A stretch of DNA of 53,854 nucleotides from Bacteroidales bacterium UBA3297. GTDB taxonomy: Bacteria > Bacteroidota > Bacteroidia > Bacteroidales > Paludibacteraceae. Positions 26,764 to 34,906 of this stretch are shown in pieces. The stretch covers positions 1 to 53,854 of the forward strand of contig DETD01000025.1 in assembly GCA_002362105.1 (NCBI GenBank). Direction: 5' to 3'. The position numbers were made by a program, and so were the translations under genes. Under the pieces are notes generated by a model that was given only the letters and a program-made list of their open reading frames with translations, ran no database searches and was not told the DNA's origin. How positions within the stretch are numbered: position 1 is the first letter of the stretch; every line of letters starts with the position of its first letter.

Positions 26764-26901
26764 CTACAATCAAACCTATTTTTCAGTTTTAAATCATACT
26801 AGACGCACAACTATGTTAAAAAATCATTCTTTTAACAAACAAGATAAGCTATTCTTTCCAAGAATCATGAAATAAATGGGGGGTGTTTGGCTTAAAATGA
26901 A

Positions 26902-26909
26902 TACCTTTG
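26902..26909 (+). promoter_or_regulatory. TACCTTTG -7 box before the AmpG-like gene
   Basis: An exact TAnnTTTG match 21 bases before the ATG at 26931; a TTTG lies upstream but only 12 bases away. Confidence 0.4.
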
Positions 26910-26930
26910 CAAGCCAGCAATTAATAGTTT

Positions 26931-28289
26931 ATGGAAGAACAGGAAGAAAAAGCGAAATCAAAGGAAGATGAAGCCCTAGCTACTGTGTTTCTCGAGCAGA
27001 AAAACACGGCGCAAATAGAGCCTGCATGCAAAAAAGCCTACAAGTGGGTTCCCAGCCTCTACTTTGTAGAAGGTTTACCCAACGTTATTGTAACGGTGCT
27101 TGCGGTAGCTTTTTACAACAAAATGGGCTTCAGCAATACCGAAGTCGCGTTCTTTACCAGCTGGCTCTACCTTCCTTGGGTAATAAAACCTTTTTGGAGT
27201 CCGATTGTCGACTCGTTCAAGACCAAGCGCTGGTGGGTTTTGGGCATGCAGTTTATGATGGGTGCCGGTTTCGCGGGCATCGGACTGCTGCTGATGCAAG
27301 GCACCAGCCATTTCTTCGCCTTCAGCATGGTCTTGTTCTGGCTCATTGCTTTCAGCAGTGCCACACACGACATAGCCGCCGACGGCCTCTACATTTTATC
27401 GCTCACCTCCCACGAGCAGAGTTTCTATGTTGGCATACGTAACACTTGCTACCGCTTCAGCATCATAGCAGGTCAGGGCGGATTGCTCTTTTTAGCGGGG
27501 TGGCTCGAGAAAAAAACAGGAAACATTCCGATGGCGTGGTCGTGCACTTTCATGATAATTGGAGGCGCCATCTGCCTATTCAGGCTTTACCATGGCATTG
27601 CATTGCCCAAACCGCCTTGCGATGTAGAAAGAAGCCTGTGTAACAACCACATAACCGTTGCCTTCTACCGTACTTTCTATAAATTCATCACCAAAAAAGG
27701 TTTTGGACTAGCGCTGGCCTTCATCTTGCTATTCCGTTTGGGAGAAGCCCAACTGGCTAAAATGTCGTACCTTTTCTTGAACGATTCTGTTGCCAACGGT
27801 GGTTTAGGCATCAACACGAAAGACATCGGCATCATCTATGGTGTTTTCGGTGTTTCGGCCCTGACCGTGGGCGGACTGCTTGGTGGCTACTTGGTATCGA
27901 AAGACGGCATGAAACGGTGGTTTTACCCGATGGTTATCGGCATGAACGTTCCCAATCTGGTTTACGTCCTCATGGCCATTCTACAACCAAGCAACTACAT
28001 TTTCATCACCTTTTTATTGTGTATTGAGCAGTTCGGCTACGGCTTTGGCTTCACGGCCTTCACGCTCTACCTCATCTATTTCTCACGAGGCCAGTACAAA
28101 ACCACCTTCTATGCCATCAGCACCGGCTTTATGGCATTGGGTATGATGCTGCCAGGCCTTGTTGCCGGATGGATTCAGGAGCACATTGGTTATTCGAATT
28201 TCTTCATTTGGGTTTGTATCTGTACCATTCCGGGCTTTATTATTGCCCGTTTTCTCCCTTTCGACAAAAATTTCGGCAAGAAGGAATAG
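26931..28289 (+). CDS. AmpG-like MFS transporter (PAT family)
   Basis: A 452-residue, 12-helix transporter. The charged N-terminal tail of about 37 residues (Glu/Lys-rich) precedes the family start YFVEGLPNVIV. WLYLPWVIKPFWSPIVD and the FSSATHDIAADGLYI motif are typical of AmpG and related peptide-acetyl-CoA transporters. AmpG imports anhydro-muropeptides for cell-wall recycling, which is a reasonable but unproven role here. The ATG at 26931 is preceded by a TAnnTTTG box. Confidence 0.85.
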   Translation: MEEQEEKAKSKEDEALATVFLEQKNTAQIEPACKKAYKWVPSLYFVEGLPNVIVTVLAVAFYNKMGFSNTEVAFFTSWLYLPWVIKPFWSPIVDSFKTKRWWVLGMQFMMGAGFAGIGLLLMQGTSHFFAFSMVLFWLIAFSSATHDIAADGLYILSLTSHEQSFYVGIRNTCYRFSIIAGQGGLLFLAGWLEKKTGNIPMAWSCTFMIIGGAICLFRLYHGIALPKPPCDVERSLCNNHITVAFYRTFYKFITKKGFGLALAFILLFRLGEAQLAKMSYLFLNDSVANGGLGINTKDIGIIYGVFGVSALTVGGLLGGYLVSKDGMKRWFYPMVIGMNVPNLVYVLMAILQPSNYIFITFLLCIEQFGYGFGFTAFTLYLIYFSRGQYKTTFYAISTGFMALGMMLPGLVAGWIQEHIGYSNFFIWVCICTIPGFIIARFLPFDKNFGKKE

Positions 28290-28417
28290 GAAAAATCCAA
28301 ATAGTTGCTTAACTTAGATAATAGGTTAGGCATACAGCCCGTTTGTATGCAAAAGGATGGTTTCTGTTTACCCGTCCTCTACGTTTTTTAGCATACCAAA
28401 ATCAAAACTTTACAGAT

Positions 28418-28756
28418 ATGAATACAGAAGAATTGTTAATGGAAATTCAAGACACCGACGAGCTTCTTTACACACAGGCTGAGGCCGAGTTGATGCTCGA
28501 GTACAAAGAATCGGTTGAAGATTTTAACCCACACAACGACGAAGAAAAAGCCACACGCGAAGAACTGATCGAGAAGTTCGGCAAACTCAACGACCTCATC
28601 AGCGAATTCAACGACCGTATAGAACTCACGGCCAACAATCCGGCCAACCCGTCGAAAGAAGAAATTGAGGCGCTAAAAAGGTTGTTCAACCAGATTGAGG
28701 ACCTTGACTTCGAAACTAGCGACAAGTACAAATATCTAACTGGCGACCTCAGCTAA
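28418..28756 (+). CDS. Small acidic cytoplasmic protein of unknown function
   Basis: A 112-residue, strongly acidic, probably all-helical protein. It has no signal peptide or membrane segment and is rich in Glu, Asp, Leu and Asn, ending FETSDKYKYLTGDLS. I do not recognise a family. The longer frame begins at a TTG at 28343; the ATG at 28418 gives a start that matches the change to protein-like composition. A very strong bidirectional terminator follows 17 bases after the stop. Confidence 0.65.
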   Translation: MNTEELLMEIQDTDELLYTQAEAELMLEYKESVEDFNPHNDEEKATREELIEKFGKLNDLISEFNDRIELTANNPANPSKEEIEALKRLFNQIEDLDFETSDKYKYLTGDLS

Positions 28757-28772
28757 GGCCGTCCCTCTAAAC

Positions 28773-28819
28773 AAGAAAAAAGGAGCACTAGACTATTCGT
28801 TTAGTGCTCCTTTTTTCTT
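28773..28819. terminator. Strong bidirectional terminator
   Basis: An 18-bp perfect stem (28773-28790 with 28802-28819) around an 11-base loop, with A and T runs on both sides. It separates the convergent genes ending at 28756 and 28830. Confidence 0.93.
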
Positions 28820-28829
28820 ATTGTGGATT

Positions 28830-29360
28830 TTACTCGTTTACCACGGCGATTTGCCAGGAGTTAACCACCGACTTGGTTATATCGTCGAATTCCGTTTTTT
28901 CACTTTCTGGATACTGGAAATACAGGGAATAGGCCACACCGTCTTTAAATATGGTTTTCTTATAGTATACGGCCCCATTATCCACGCCCGACCACACGGC
29001 CCAGTTGTCCTTATGGGCATTGTAGGTGTCGGTTGCACTGCCTCCAAAGGCCAGCACCTCGTCGAACGATTCGCTGTAGCCCGCATAGGCAATTATCGTC
29101 GAGTTTCCCCGCTTAAACGTACGGCCGTCTCCATTTTCAGGGTCAGGCTGGGCAACAAAATCGGCAGGTACAGCAACCGAAAAATGGAACCGGTTGTTTT
29201 TATAGAAGATACCCTCCTTTTCAGGAGCCTTCGCAGATTGGTTTAACGTATCGACGGCCACCGCAGTAGAATCTGCCGCCGGTTGGTCAGAAACCTTATT
29301 ACCACCACATGCCGATAGCAACACCACAGCAGCCGAGCAGGCGAAAAAGCGCATTTTCAT
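28830..29360 (-). CDS. Hypothetical lipoprotein
   Basis: A 176-residue lipoprotein with a signal peptide and lipobox LLSAC, the lipidated residue being Cys18. A short Ser/Ala/Asp linker follows. The remaining 120 residues look like a single alpha/beta domain similar in feel to PsbP/DUF1795 proteins (FHFSVAVPADF start and a C-terminal DDITKSVVNSW helix), but I cannot assign it firmly. It starts 13 bases after the stop of the upstream thioredoxin-like lipoprotein gene, so the two are likely cotranscribed. Confidence 0.75.
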   Translation of the reverse strand: MKMRFFACSAAVVLLSACGGNKVSDQPAADSTAVAVDTLNQSAKAPEKEGIFYKNNRFHFSVAVPADFVAQPDPENGDGRTFKRGNSTIIAYAGYSESFDEVLAFGGSATDTYNAHKDNWAVWSGVDNGAVYYKKTIFKDGVAYSLYFQYPESEKTEFDDITKSVVNSWQIAVVNE

Positions 29361-29373
29361 ATAACTAAATCAT

Positions 29374-30498
29374 TTAATGACATTTCAAATACTCATCTAT
29401 TTCGGCCAACGAAACATCGCGGCCCACTATATTGCCGTTTTTGTCGATAAAGTAGTTGGTTGGCACATTCCTGAAATTATAGGTCAACGCCGAGGTTTGT
29501 TCGGCATCGAGTACAACAATCCATGGCAGGGCGGATGCTTTCTGCTTCCACACTTCTGGGTTCTTGTCGAAAGTCACCATATAGATTTCAAAGCCATTCT
29601 TTCTGTATTTTTCACGAATCTGCGCCAGCTGTTCGTTCACTTCCCCAGCCAATTGGGCAAGGAAGCAGAACTCTACCAGCACATTCTTTCCCTTCAAGCT
29701 CGACAGTTTGACCTGTTGACCGGCCGCATTCGGATATTCCAAATCCAAGAATCCGGTTTTCGGAGTGTTAGCGGTTAGTTGTTGGAACTGCTCCGCCTGT
29801 TTTAGTTGCTGTATCCCTTTCACAAGGTCTTTCAAGTAAGCCGAGCGCAAATCGTCGGGATAACGTTTGTTCCAAGCATTTGCCAGCACCGCAAAAGAAT
29901 GGAAGTCTTCCCGTTCCAGCGGTTCGAATGGTTGCAACCCCATTGTCACCTTCTTGAACAGCAGGTAATAAGAAACCGGAGAAGCCGGATTTTTCTGGAC
30001 AAACGAGTTAACGGTATCCTTGTAGGCCTTAACCAAACCATAAAGAGCGAGGTCGACCTGTTTACGGTCAGCGCCAGCCGGCGAAGTAAAGACACGGGTC
30101 AGGCTGTCGTCGATAGTACGGATGTACTTCTGCCACAAAAGCAACTGTTCACTTTCAACAGACCCTTTCACCCTGCAATCCGTCAAATTGCGGTTAGCCG
30201 TCACCTCAATATGCTCGGTAGAGTCGACTGCAAGCCACAACGAAGAGGAATCGACACGGAGCGAATAGAACTCAGGTGCGGAGCGACGCTGGCCTTTCAG
30301 TTTGAAACTACCCGACGAAGAGAAAACAGCCGAATCGCAAACCACGACACTGTCAATGCCTTCGCGCACCAGATAAACAGTTCCGCTTTCTGCGCTGTTG
30401 ATTGTGCCACTTACCACAAAGTGGTCGTTGTCGGAACAAGAGGTTGCCAGCATAGACAAAGCCACGACTGGCAATAAAAGATAGTGAAAGAGTTTCAT
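29374..30498 (-). CDS. DUF4369/TlpA-like lipoprotein without redox cysteines
   Basis: A 374-residue lipoprotein (lipobox around Cys21, LATSC). Residues 25-110 fit the DUF4369 N-terminal domain (FVVSGTINSAESGTVYLVREG), a helical middle follows, and residues 245-374 form an AhpC/TSA-thioredoxin domain with SLKGKNVLVEF and the cis-Pro loop RNVPTNYFID. In active members a WCxPC motif follows the VEF strand; here the sequence is CFLAQLAGEV (278-287), so only one cysteine remains and the dithiol is lost. It may act as a binding or structural protein rather than an oxidoreductase. Confidence 0.85.
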   Translation of the reverse strand: MKLFHYLLLPVVALSMLATSCSDNDHFVVSGTINSAESGTVYLVREGIDSVVVCDSAVFSSSGSFKLKGQRRSAPEFYSLRVDSSSLWLAVDSTEHIEVTANRNLTDCRVKGSVESEQLLLWQKYIRTIDDSLTRVFTSPAGADRKQVDLALYGLVKAYKDTVNSFVQKNPASPVSYYLLFKKVTMGLQPFEPLEREDFHSFAVLANAWNKRYPDDLRSAYLKDLVKGIQQLKQAEQFQQLTANTPKTGFLDLEYPNAAGQQVKLSSLKGKNVLVEFCFLAQLAGEVNEQLAQIREKYRKNGFEIYMVTFDKNPEVWKQKASALPWIVVLDAEQTSALTYNFRNVPTNYFIDKNGNIVGRDVSLAEIDEYLKCH

Positions 30499-30513
30499 TA
30501 GTGTATATGCATT

Positions 30514-30546
30514 AAAAAAGGAGAAAGACAGGCTTCCTCCTTTTTT
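30514..30546 (-). terminator. Intrinsic terminator between the DUF4377 and TlpA-like genes
   Basis: AAAAAAGGAG (30514-30523) pairs with CTCCTTTTTT (30537-30546), giving a T run on either strand. On the minus strand it would end the DUF4377 transcript before the TlpA-like gene. Confidence 0.75.
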
Positions 30547-30565
30547 ATCCGTTTAACTATACAAA

Positions 30566-30931
30566 TTACTTGCCACCCTTGGCAGCAGCAGCCCTAGCAG
30601 CCTTAATAGAGTCCTTCTTATGCTGCAAGCGCTTGTAGTAAGAAGAGTTGTCTCGCGCAAGGGTCTTAGTTACTGTCAACTCTGGCAAATTCAAATCGTA
30701 TTGTTCCACCATGATGGTGTACTCGTAACCTTCCTCGTAGTAGAAGTTGTTGATTTTACCACAATATGGAGTCCAAGGAGTGTTATCCTTACGGCTGTAG
30801 CCTGGCTTTACGTTGTAACATCGCTGGTAGTCTTCAGTAATGACATACTTTTCAGCTACTTTCATATAATCGCCAGCAAATGCTGGAGCCATCGTCAAAG
30901 CCATCAAAAGAGACACGAACAACTTTTTCAT
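30566..30931 (-). CDS. Secreted DUF4377 domain protein
   Basis: A 121-residue exported protein with a signal peptide cleaved after APAFA. The DUF4377 pattern is visible: a cysteine (CYNVKP), an aromatic TPWTPYCGKI segment and NNFYYEEGYEYTIMV. The C-terminus is a basic Lys/Ala-rich tail (KKDSIKAARAAAAKGGK). The family also occurs next to META/HslJ-type domains; its function is unknown. It stands alone between a terminator downstream and a good promoter about 120 bases upstream. Confidence 0.8.
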   Translation of the reverse strand: MKKLFVSLLMALTMAPAFAGDYMKVAEKYVITEDYQRCYNVKPGYSRKDNTPWTPYCGKINNFYYEEGYEYTIMVEQYDLNLPELTVTKTLARDNSSYYKRLQHKKDSIKAARAAAAKGGK

Positions 30932-31053
30932 ATAGCTAATTGTGTTTTAGTCGTTTTAACAAATTGATTAACAAGAATTTTTATACAAACGTTTGTTCAA
31001 GAACCGTACCAAAGCAACGGACTAGAAACAATTAAGTTTGCTATAATGCTTTA

Positions 31054-31084
31054 CAAATATAGGACAATCTTATATTATATTCAA
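31054..31084 (-). promoter_or_regulatory. Promoter of the DUF4377 gene (-33 TTGA, -7 TATATTTG)
   Basis: On the minus strand a TTG at 31082-31084 is followed by a 20-base spacer and TATATTTG at 31054-31061. The leader to the ATG at 30931 would be about 115 bases, long enough for regulation. Confidence 0.6.
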
Positions 31085-31192
31085 TTTTTCGACCCTAAAA
31101 TTCATTGGTACAGAAAAAATGGTGGTTCTGAAAACATTATTTTTTACATCATCCGGAAGGCGGAACGCCGCCTGCCACAACACGGATGTTTT

Positions 31193-32302
31193 TCAGAATA
31201 TCTTGTCGACAAAATCAATAAACTGGTGGCCGGGCACATGTTTGTGGTGTATGCCTACCGAACCCAGTTTCAGTGAGAAACTCAAGTCTACAGAGAATAT
31301 GTTTTGCAGATACGAGAAGTCGCTGTCATAAAAAAACAGTCCGCGCCAATTGGTCGACAACAATATAAAACCGTAGTTATGCTGGTATACGCAATTCACC
31401 CTTCCGTGTGTACGCACGCCGTAGCAGAAATGCATCACATCTTGTCCTGCCAGTTGATACGACGAGCGGGCACCCGTCAAATAGGGAATCAGCAGCGTAC
31501 CGACCACAAACTGCCCTTGGCGTACCACAAAATTGTAGCCATAGCCACAACCCAGCGAGCCGCTGTAGATTCGGTTGTCTTGCATAGGCAACCGGCTCAG
31601 TATTTCGTTCGCCTTTTCCGAACGCGAGTCGCTCGGATTCAGTTTGAAACGGTTCTCGCCAAACGCTACCCCACAAAGCACCGAGCCCGCACTCACCCGC
31701 TGGCCGCACGAATACGACTGGGAGAAAGCGGAACTGGCCGAAAAGTAGGTCGGATTCATAATCCACTCCAAATTACATTTCCACTCGAAGGTTTCCAGTC
31801 CGTCGAGCTGAACATCGTCGACATTCTCGCCAATTTTTTCGGCATAACGGTCCGGATTCAGCAGCTTGTACTTGCGGATGTTGGAAATACCCAGATCAAT
31901 CAGGAAATTGGCGATACTGGGGCTAAAGTTAAAGTCGTAGCCGTGCGTATAGTCGTCCAACGGATAGGAATAGCCCACTCTGAGCCACTTCCAGTTGAGG
32001 TTGGCGGTCAGATAGGTTTGCGGACCCGTTGTAAAGTCAATGCGGTTCTCGCTTGTAGGATTGATAGAATAAGTCGGATTCAAGACCAATGTCCCCACCT
32101 CAATTATAGGGTCATCGTAATTGGGTTGCATATAGGCTTCCACGAAGATGTCGACATCGTCAGCCAGTTCATCAATAGAGAGGGGGTGTTCCACCACCGC
32201 AGAATCGGCAGCATTTTCCTGTTCACCAGCCTGCGCCGACGAACACGCCAGCAACAGCACAGCAAACAGGGGAAAACGTATGTGCGGACAATTCTGGAAC
32301 AT
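31193..32302 (-). CDS. DUF4421-like outer-membrane/secreted protein
   Basis: A 369-residue exported protein with an N-terminal signal (FAVLLLACSSAQAGE). The body has alternating aromatic/hydrophobic strands such as TYLTANLNWKWLRVGYSYPL and YDFNFSPSIANFLIDLGI, and ends with a short IDFVDKIF strand, as in beta-barrel-like DUF4421 proteins. The assignment rests on pattern only. It lies 34 bases downstream of recN and may be cotranscribed, although no functional link is known. Confidence 0.7.
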   Translation of the reverse strand: MFQNCPHIRFPLFAVLLLACSSAQAGEQENAADSAVVEHPLSIDELADDVDIFVEAYMQPNYDDPIIEVGTLVLNPTYSINPTSENRIDFTTGPQTYLTANLNWKWLRVGYSYPLDDYTHGYDFNFSPSIANFLIDLGISNIRKYKLLNPDRYAEKIGENVDDVQLDGLETFEWKCNLEWIMNPTYFSASSAFSQSYSCGQRVSAGSVLCGVAFGENRFKLNPSDSRSEKANEILSRLPMQDNRIYSGSLGCGYGYNFVVRQGQFVVGTLLIPYLTGARSSYQLAGQDVMHFCYGVRTHGRVNCVYQHNYGFILLSTNWRGLFFYDSDFSYLQNIFSVDLSFSLKLGSVGIHHKHVPGHQFIDFVDKIF

Positions 32303-32336
32303 TCTCCTCGTTAAACAAGACTTTCAAAAAACTTTA

Positions 32337-33998
32337 TCAGTTTGCTTTCAGCAACTCTTTCGCATTCTGCACGGCCGCCTCTGTCAATTGGTCACCGCTA
32401 AGCATCCGGGCCAATTGTCCGACCCTTTCCTCGTCAGAAAGTTGTCGGATGTGCGATACGGTCGCATCGTCGGTATCTTCTTTATAGACCAGATAATGCG
32501 AAGTGCCTTTAGCGGCAATTTGTGGCAGGTGGGTGATGCTTATTACCTGCATATACTGCCCCATCTGCTGCATAATAGAGCCCATTTTTGCGGCAATATC
32601 GCCCGAAACGCCTGTGTCTATTTCATCAAATATAATGGTCGGCATTCCCAACGAGCGTGAGAGCACCGATTTAAGGCTAAGCATTACACGCGCCATTTCA
32701 CCACCCGATGCGATAGAGGCAATGGGCTGCAATGAGCGGTCTTTGTTTGCCGAGAACAAGAAAGACACCACATCGGTTCCCATCTCGCCAAGCGTTGGTG
32801 CCGGTTCAAAACCGACCTGAATACGGGCGTTAGGCATACCTAACGAGTGTAGCAAGTCTGCCAGTTCTTTTTCTAGGCCAGGAGCGGCGTTTTTACGTTT
32901 TTCCGACAAGTTGGCCGCCAGTTGTTTCAATTCGGCCTGCTGTTGTGCAAGATGTTTCTTTAGCGCCAATATTTCCTCGGCGTAAGAGTCTATTTTAGTC
33001 AGTTGCTGTTCCATACTGTCGCGCAAGGCAATCAGTTCGCCAACCGTCTCCACTTTGTGTTTCTGTTCCAACGAATACAGCAGGCTGAGGCGCGCGTCAA
33101 CTTGTTCGAGTCGGTCCGGATTGGCCTCCACACTATTCTGGCAGGCATCGAGTTCGCGGGCCACGTCCTTCAGTTCAATCAGCGAGCTGTTCAAGCGGTC
33201 AATCTCGCCCTTCACCTGCGGATAGGCGTCGACCACAGCCGAAAGGGCCGAAACGGCATCTTTCAAGTTTGAAAGAATGCTGCCCCCGTCGCCCTCGCTA
33301 AGCAGCCAGTTGGCCCTCGAAAGGCCTTCTTTAATGGCCTCGGCGTTCGACAGGGTATTCTGTTCTGTTTCCAGTTCCTCCTGCTCGCCAGCCTTCAGGT
33401 GGGCCTCTTGCAGTTGGTTGAACTGAAACTGTACGAATTCCAAATCAGAAGCCCCCTTGCTAGCCGCATCGGTCAGTTTTTTCAGCTGGACCAATCCGTG
33501 CCGGTAGGCCACATATCGGGTTTTGTATTGTTTTAGCAAATCGTCGCAACCCGCCACCACGTCCACCACATTCAGTTGGAAGCCGGCATTGCTCAACAGC
33601 AGGTTCTGGTGTTGCGAGTGGATGTCGAGCAGATGGTCGCCCAGCGCCTTCAAAACCGTCAAGACGACAGGCGTGTCGTTAATAAAGGCCCTGCTTTTAC
33701 CATTAGGTGCAATCTCGCGGTGAATGACGCACTCGTCGTCATAGTCCAGGTCGTTCTCTGCAAAGAACTGTTGCAGGTGATAGGCGCTAATATCGAAAAC
33801 GGCTTCCGTAACGCACTTGGCCTCGGGGTTGCGTAGTGCCCCCACATCGGCGCGCTGGCCCAGCAAGAGGCCCAAAGCGCCCAGCATAATAGACTTACCC
33901 GCGCCTGTTTCACCGGTAATAACCGAAAAACCTTTCGAGAAGTCGATACAAGTGTGCTCAATCAGAGCATAATTATTAATGGTAAGCCTTTTCAGCAT
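32337..33998 (-). CDS. recN: DNA repair protein RecN
   Basis: A 553-residue SMC-like ATPase that acts in double-strand break repair. The N-terminus MLKRLTINNYALIEH is typical, with Walker A GETGAGKS at 29-36. A long coiled-coil region (about 160-370) is followed by the signature SGGEMARVMLSLK, Walker B TIIFDEIDTGVSG and the ITHLPQIAA loop. I chose the ATG at 33998; the longer frame starts at a TTG nine bases upstream. It is the last gene of the bamD-rpoZ-coaBC-DUF4835-recN group, 11 bases after the DUF4835 gene. Confidence 0.96.
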   Translation of the reverse strand: MLKRLTINNYALIEHTCIDFSKGFSVITGETGAGKSIMLGALGLLLGQRADVGALRNPEAKCVTEAVFDISAYHLQQFFAENDLDYDDECVIHREIAPNGKSRAFINDTPVVLTVLKALGDHLLDIHSQHQNLLLSNAGFQLNVVDVVAGCDDLLKQYKTRYVAYRHGLVQLKKLTDAASKGASDLEFVQFQFNQLQEAHLKAGEQEELETEQNTLSNAEAIKEGLSRANWLLSEGDGGSILSNLKDAVSALSAVVDAYPQVKGEIDRLNSSLIELKDVARELDACQNSVEANPDRLEQVDARLSLLYSLEQKHKVETVGELIALRDSMEQQLTKIDSYAEEILALKKHLAQQQAELKQLAANLSEKRKNAAPGLEKELADLLHSLGMPNARIQVGFEPAPTLGEMGTDVVSFLFSANKDRSLQPIASIASGGEMARVMLSLKSVLSRSLGMPTIIFDEIDTGVSGDIAAKMGSIMQQMGQYMQVISITHLPQIAAKGTSHYLVYKEDTDDATVSHIRQLSDEERVGQLARMLSGDQLTEAAVQNAKELLKAN

Positions 33999-34009
33999 AA
34001 TCGGCAAAA

Positions 34010-34906
34010 TTAATTCGAGGTGAGGTCCTTCATCTTGGTAGTCTGGGTAGGCAGCACAGCCGAAAGTATCTCGTACACCTTCTGCTTGTCGCTAGCCGAC
34101 GAGTTTCTGAACATATCGACCAACTCGTTCAGTTTGCACTCGGTAAAGTTCTGCAAAGCCACCGAGAAAGGTTTTGCGCTGTTCATCGTCTGCAACCCTG
34201 GCAGAATCGACAAGATTTGCGATTTTCCGTTTTCCACATTCTGGCTCATCATATCCAAGCCGAGGCGATGGTAGTCGTAGAAAATTTCACGCAAGCCGCG
34301 CAGCGTGTTGTCCATATAGTTCGAAATGAGCGCGTAGCGGTTATTGTCGCTCTTATAGGCCTGCCAGCCCTCGTCTTCGCTCGAGCGGGCCAAAGCCGCA
34401 ATCGTCTCCGCCTTCTCGAAGAACTTCTGGCCACCATAGCGGCTGTAGGTATCGAAGTCCACACCTAAGATGATGTAGCAGTAGAAAGCCATCACCGACA
34501 TAAGGTTCGACTCGTAGACGTTGTCGTTAAACTCCAACCGGTCGTACTGGGCGTAGTTAAACGAGAAGTTTTTATCCTTAAAATTGAATATAGGGGTCGT
34601 GTAACTGGAGTTGTAGACGGTACGCGAGGCAGAAATCTGCAAATTACCGTTCATCGTGTTACCCGAAACACTTTCGATAGTAATGACAAACGTGCACTCG
34701 ATGCGTTCCTCGTTGTTGAAGACGGCATCGGTCCATTTGTGCGAGTTGATATATTCGCCAAGGTCACTCTGCAAAGTAGAGAAGATGTCTTTGTTCGTAC
34801 CCTCCAACTGTTGGGCATTCACCTCCACACGGGCGTTCAGTTCCTGAGCCTGAGTCTGGGCAGACAAGAAAAGGCCGAGCAACGCTATAAATAGTTTGTT
34901 TTTCAT
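34010..34906 (-). CDS. DUF4835 family exported protein
   Basis: A 298-residue exported protein with a signal peptide ending in TQAQE. The family pattern begins immediately: ELNARVEVNAQQLEGTNKDIF, then ALQSDL-like, FTFVITIESV strands, and the conserved YYCYIILGVDFDTYSRYGG and HRLGLDMMSQN. DUF4835 genes in Bacteroidota sit between coaBC and recN, as here. The function is unknown; the protein is expected in the periplasm. Its ATG overlaps the coaBC stop by four bases. Confidence 0.92.
   Translation of the reverse strand: MKNKLFIALLGLFLSAQTQAQELNARVEVNAQQLEGTNKDIFSTLQSDLGEYINSHKWTDAVFNNEERIECTFVITIESVSGNTMNGNLQISASRTVYNSSYTTPIFNFKDKNFSFNYAQYDRLEFNDNVYESNLMSVMAFYCYIILGVDFDTYSRYGGQKFFEKAETIAALARSSEDEGWQAYKSDNNRYALISNYMDNTLRGLREIFYDYHRLGLDMMSQNVENGKSQILSILPGLQTMNSAKPFSVALQNFTECKLNELVDMFRNSSASDKQKVYEILSAVLPTQTTKMKDLTSN

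Noticed and set aside
31145..31175. AGGCGG/CCGCCT hairpin as terminator of the DUF4421 gene
   Set aside because: Only six base pairs and no T run on the minus strand, so support is too weak.
31046..31331. Small plus-strand frames upstream of the DUF4377 gene
   Set aside because: They cross the minus-strand promoter of the DUF4377 gene and the 3' end of the DUF4421 gene; no protein features.
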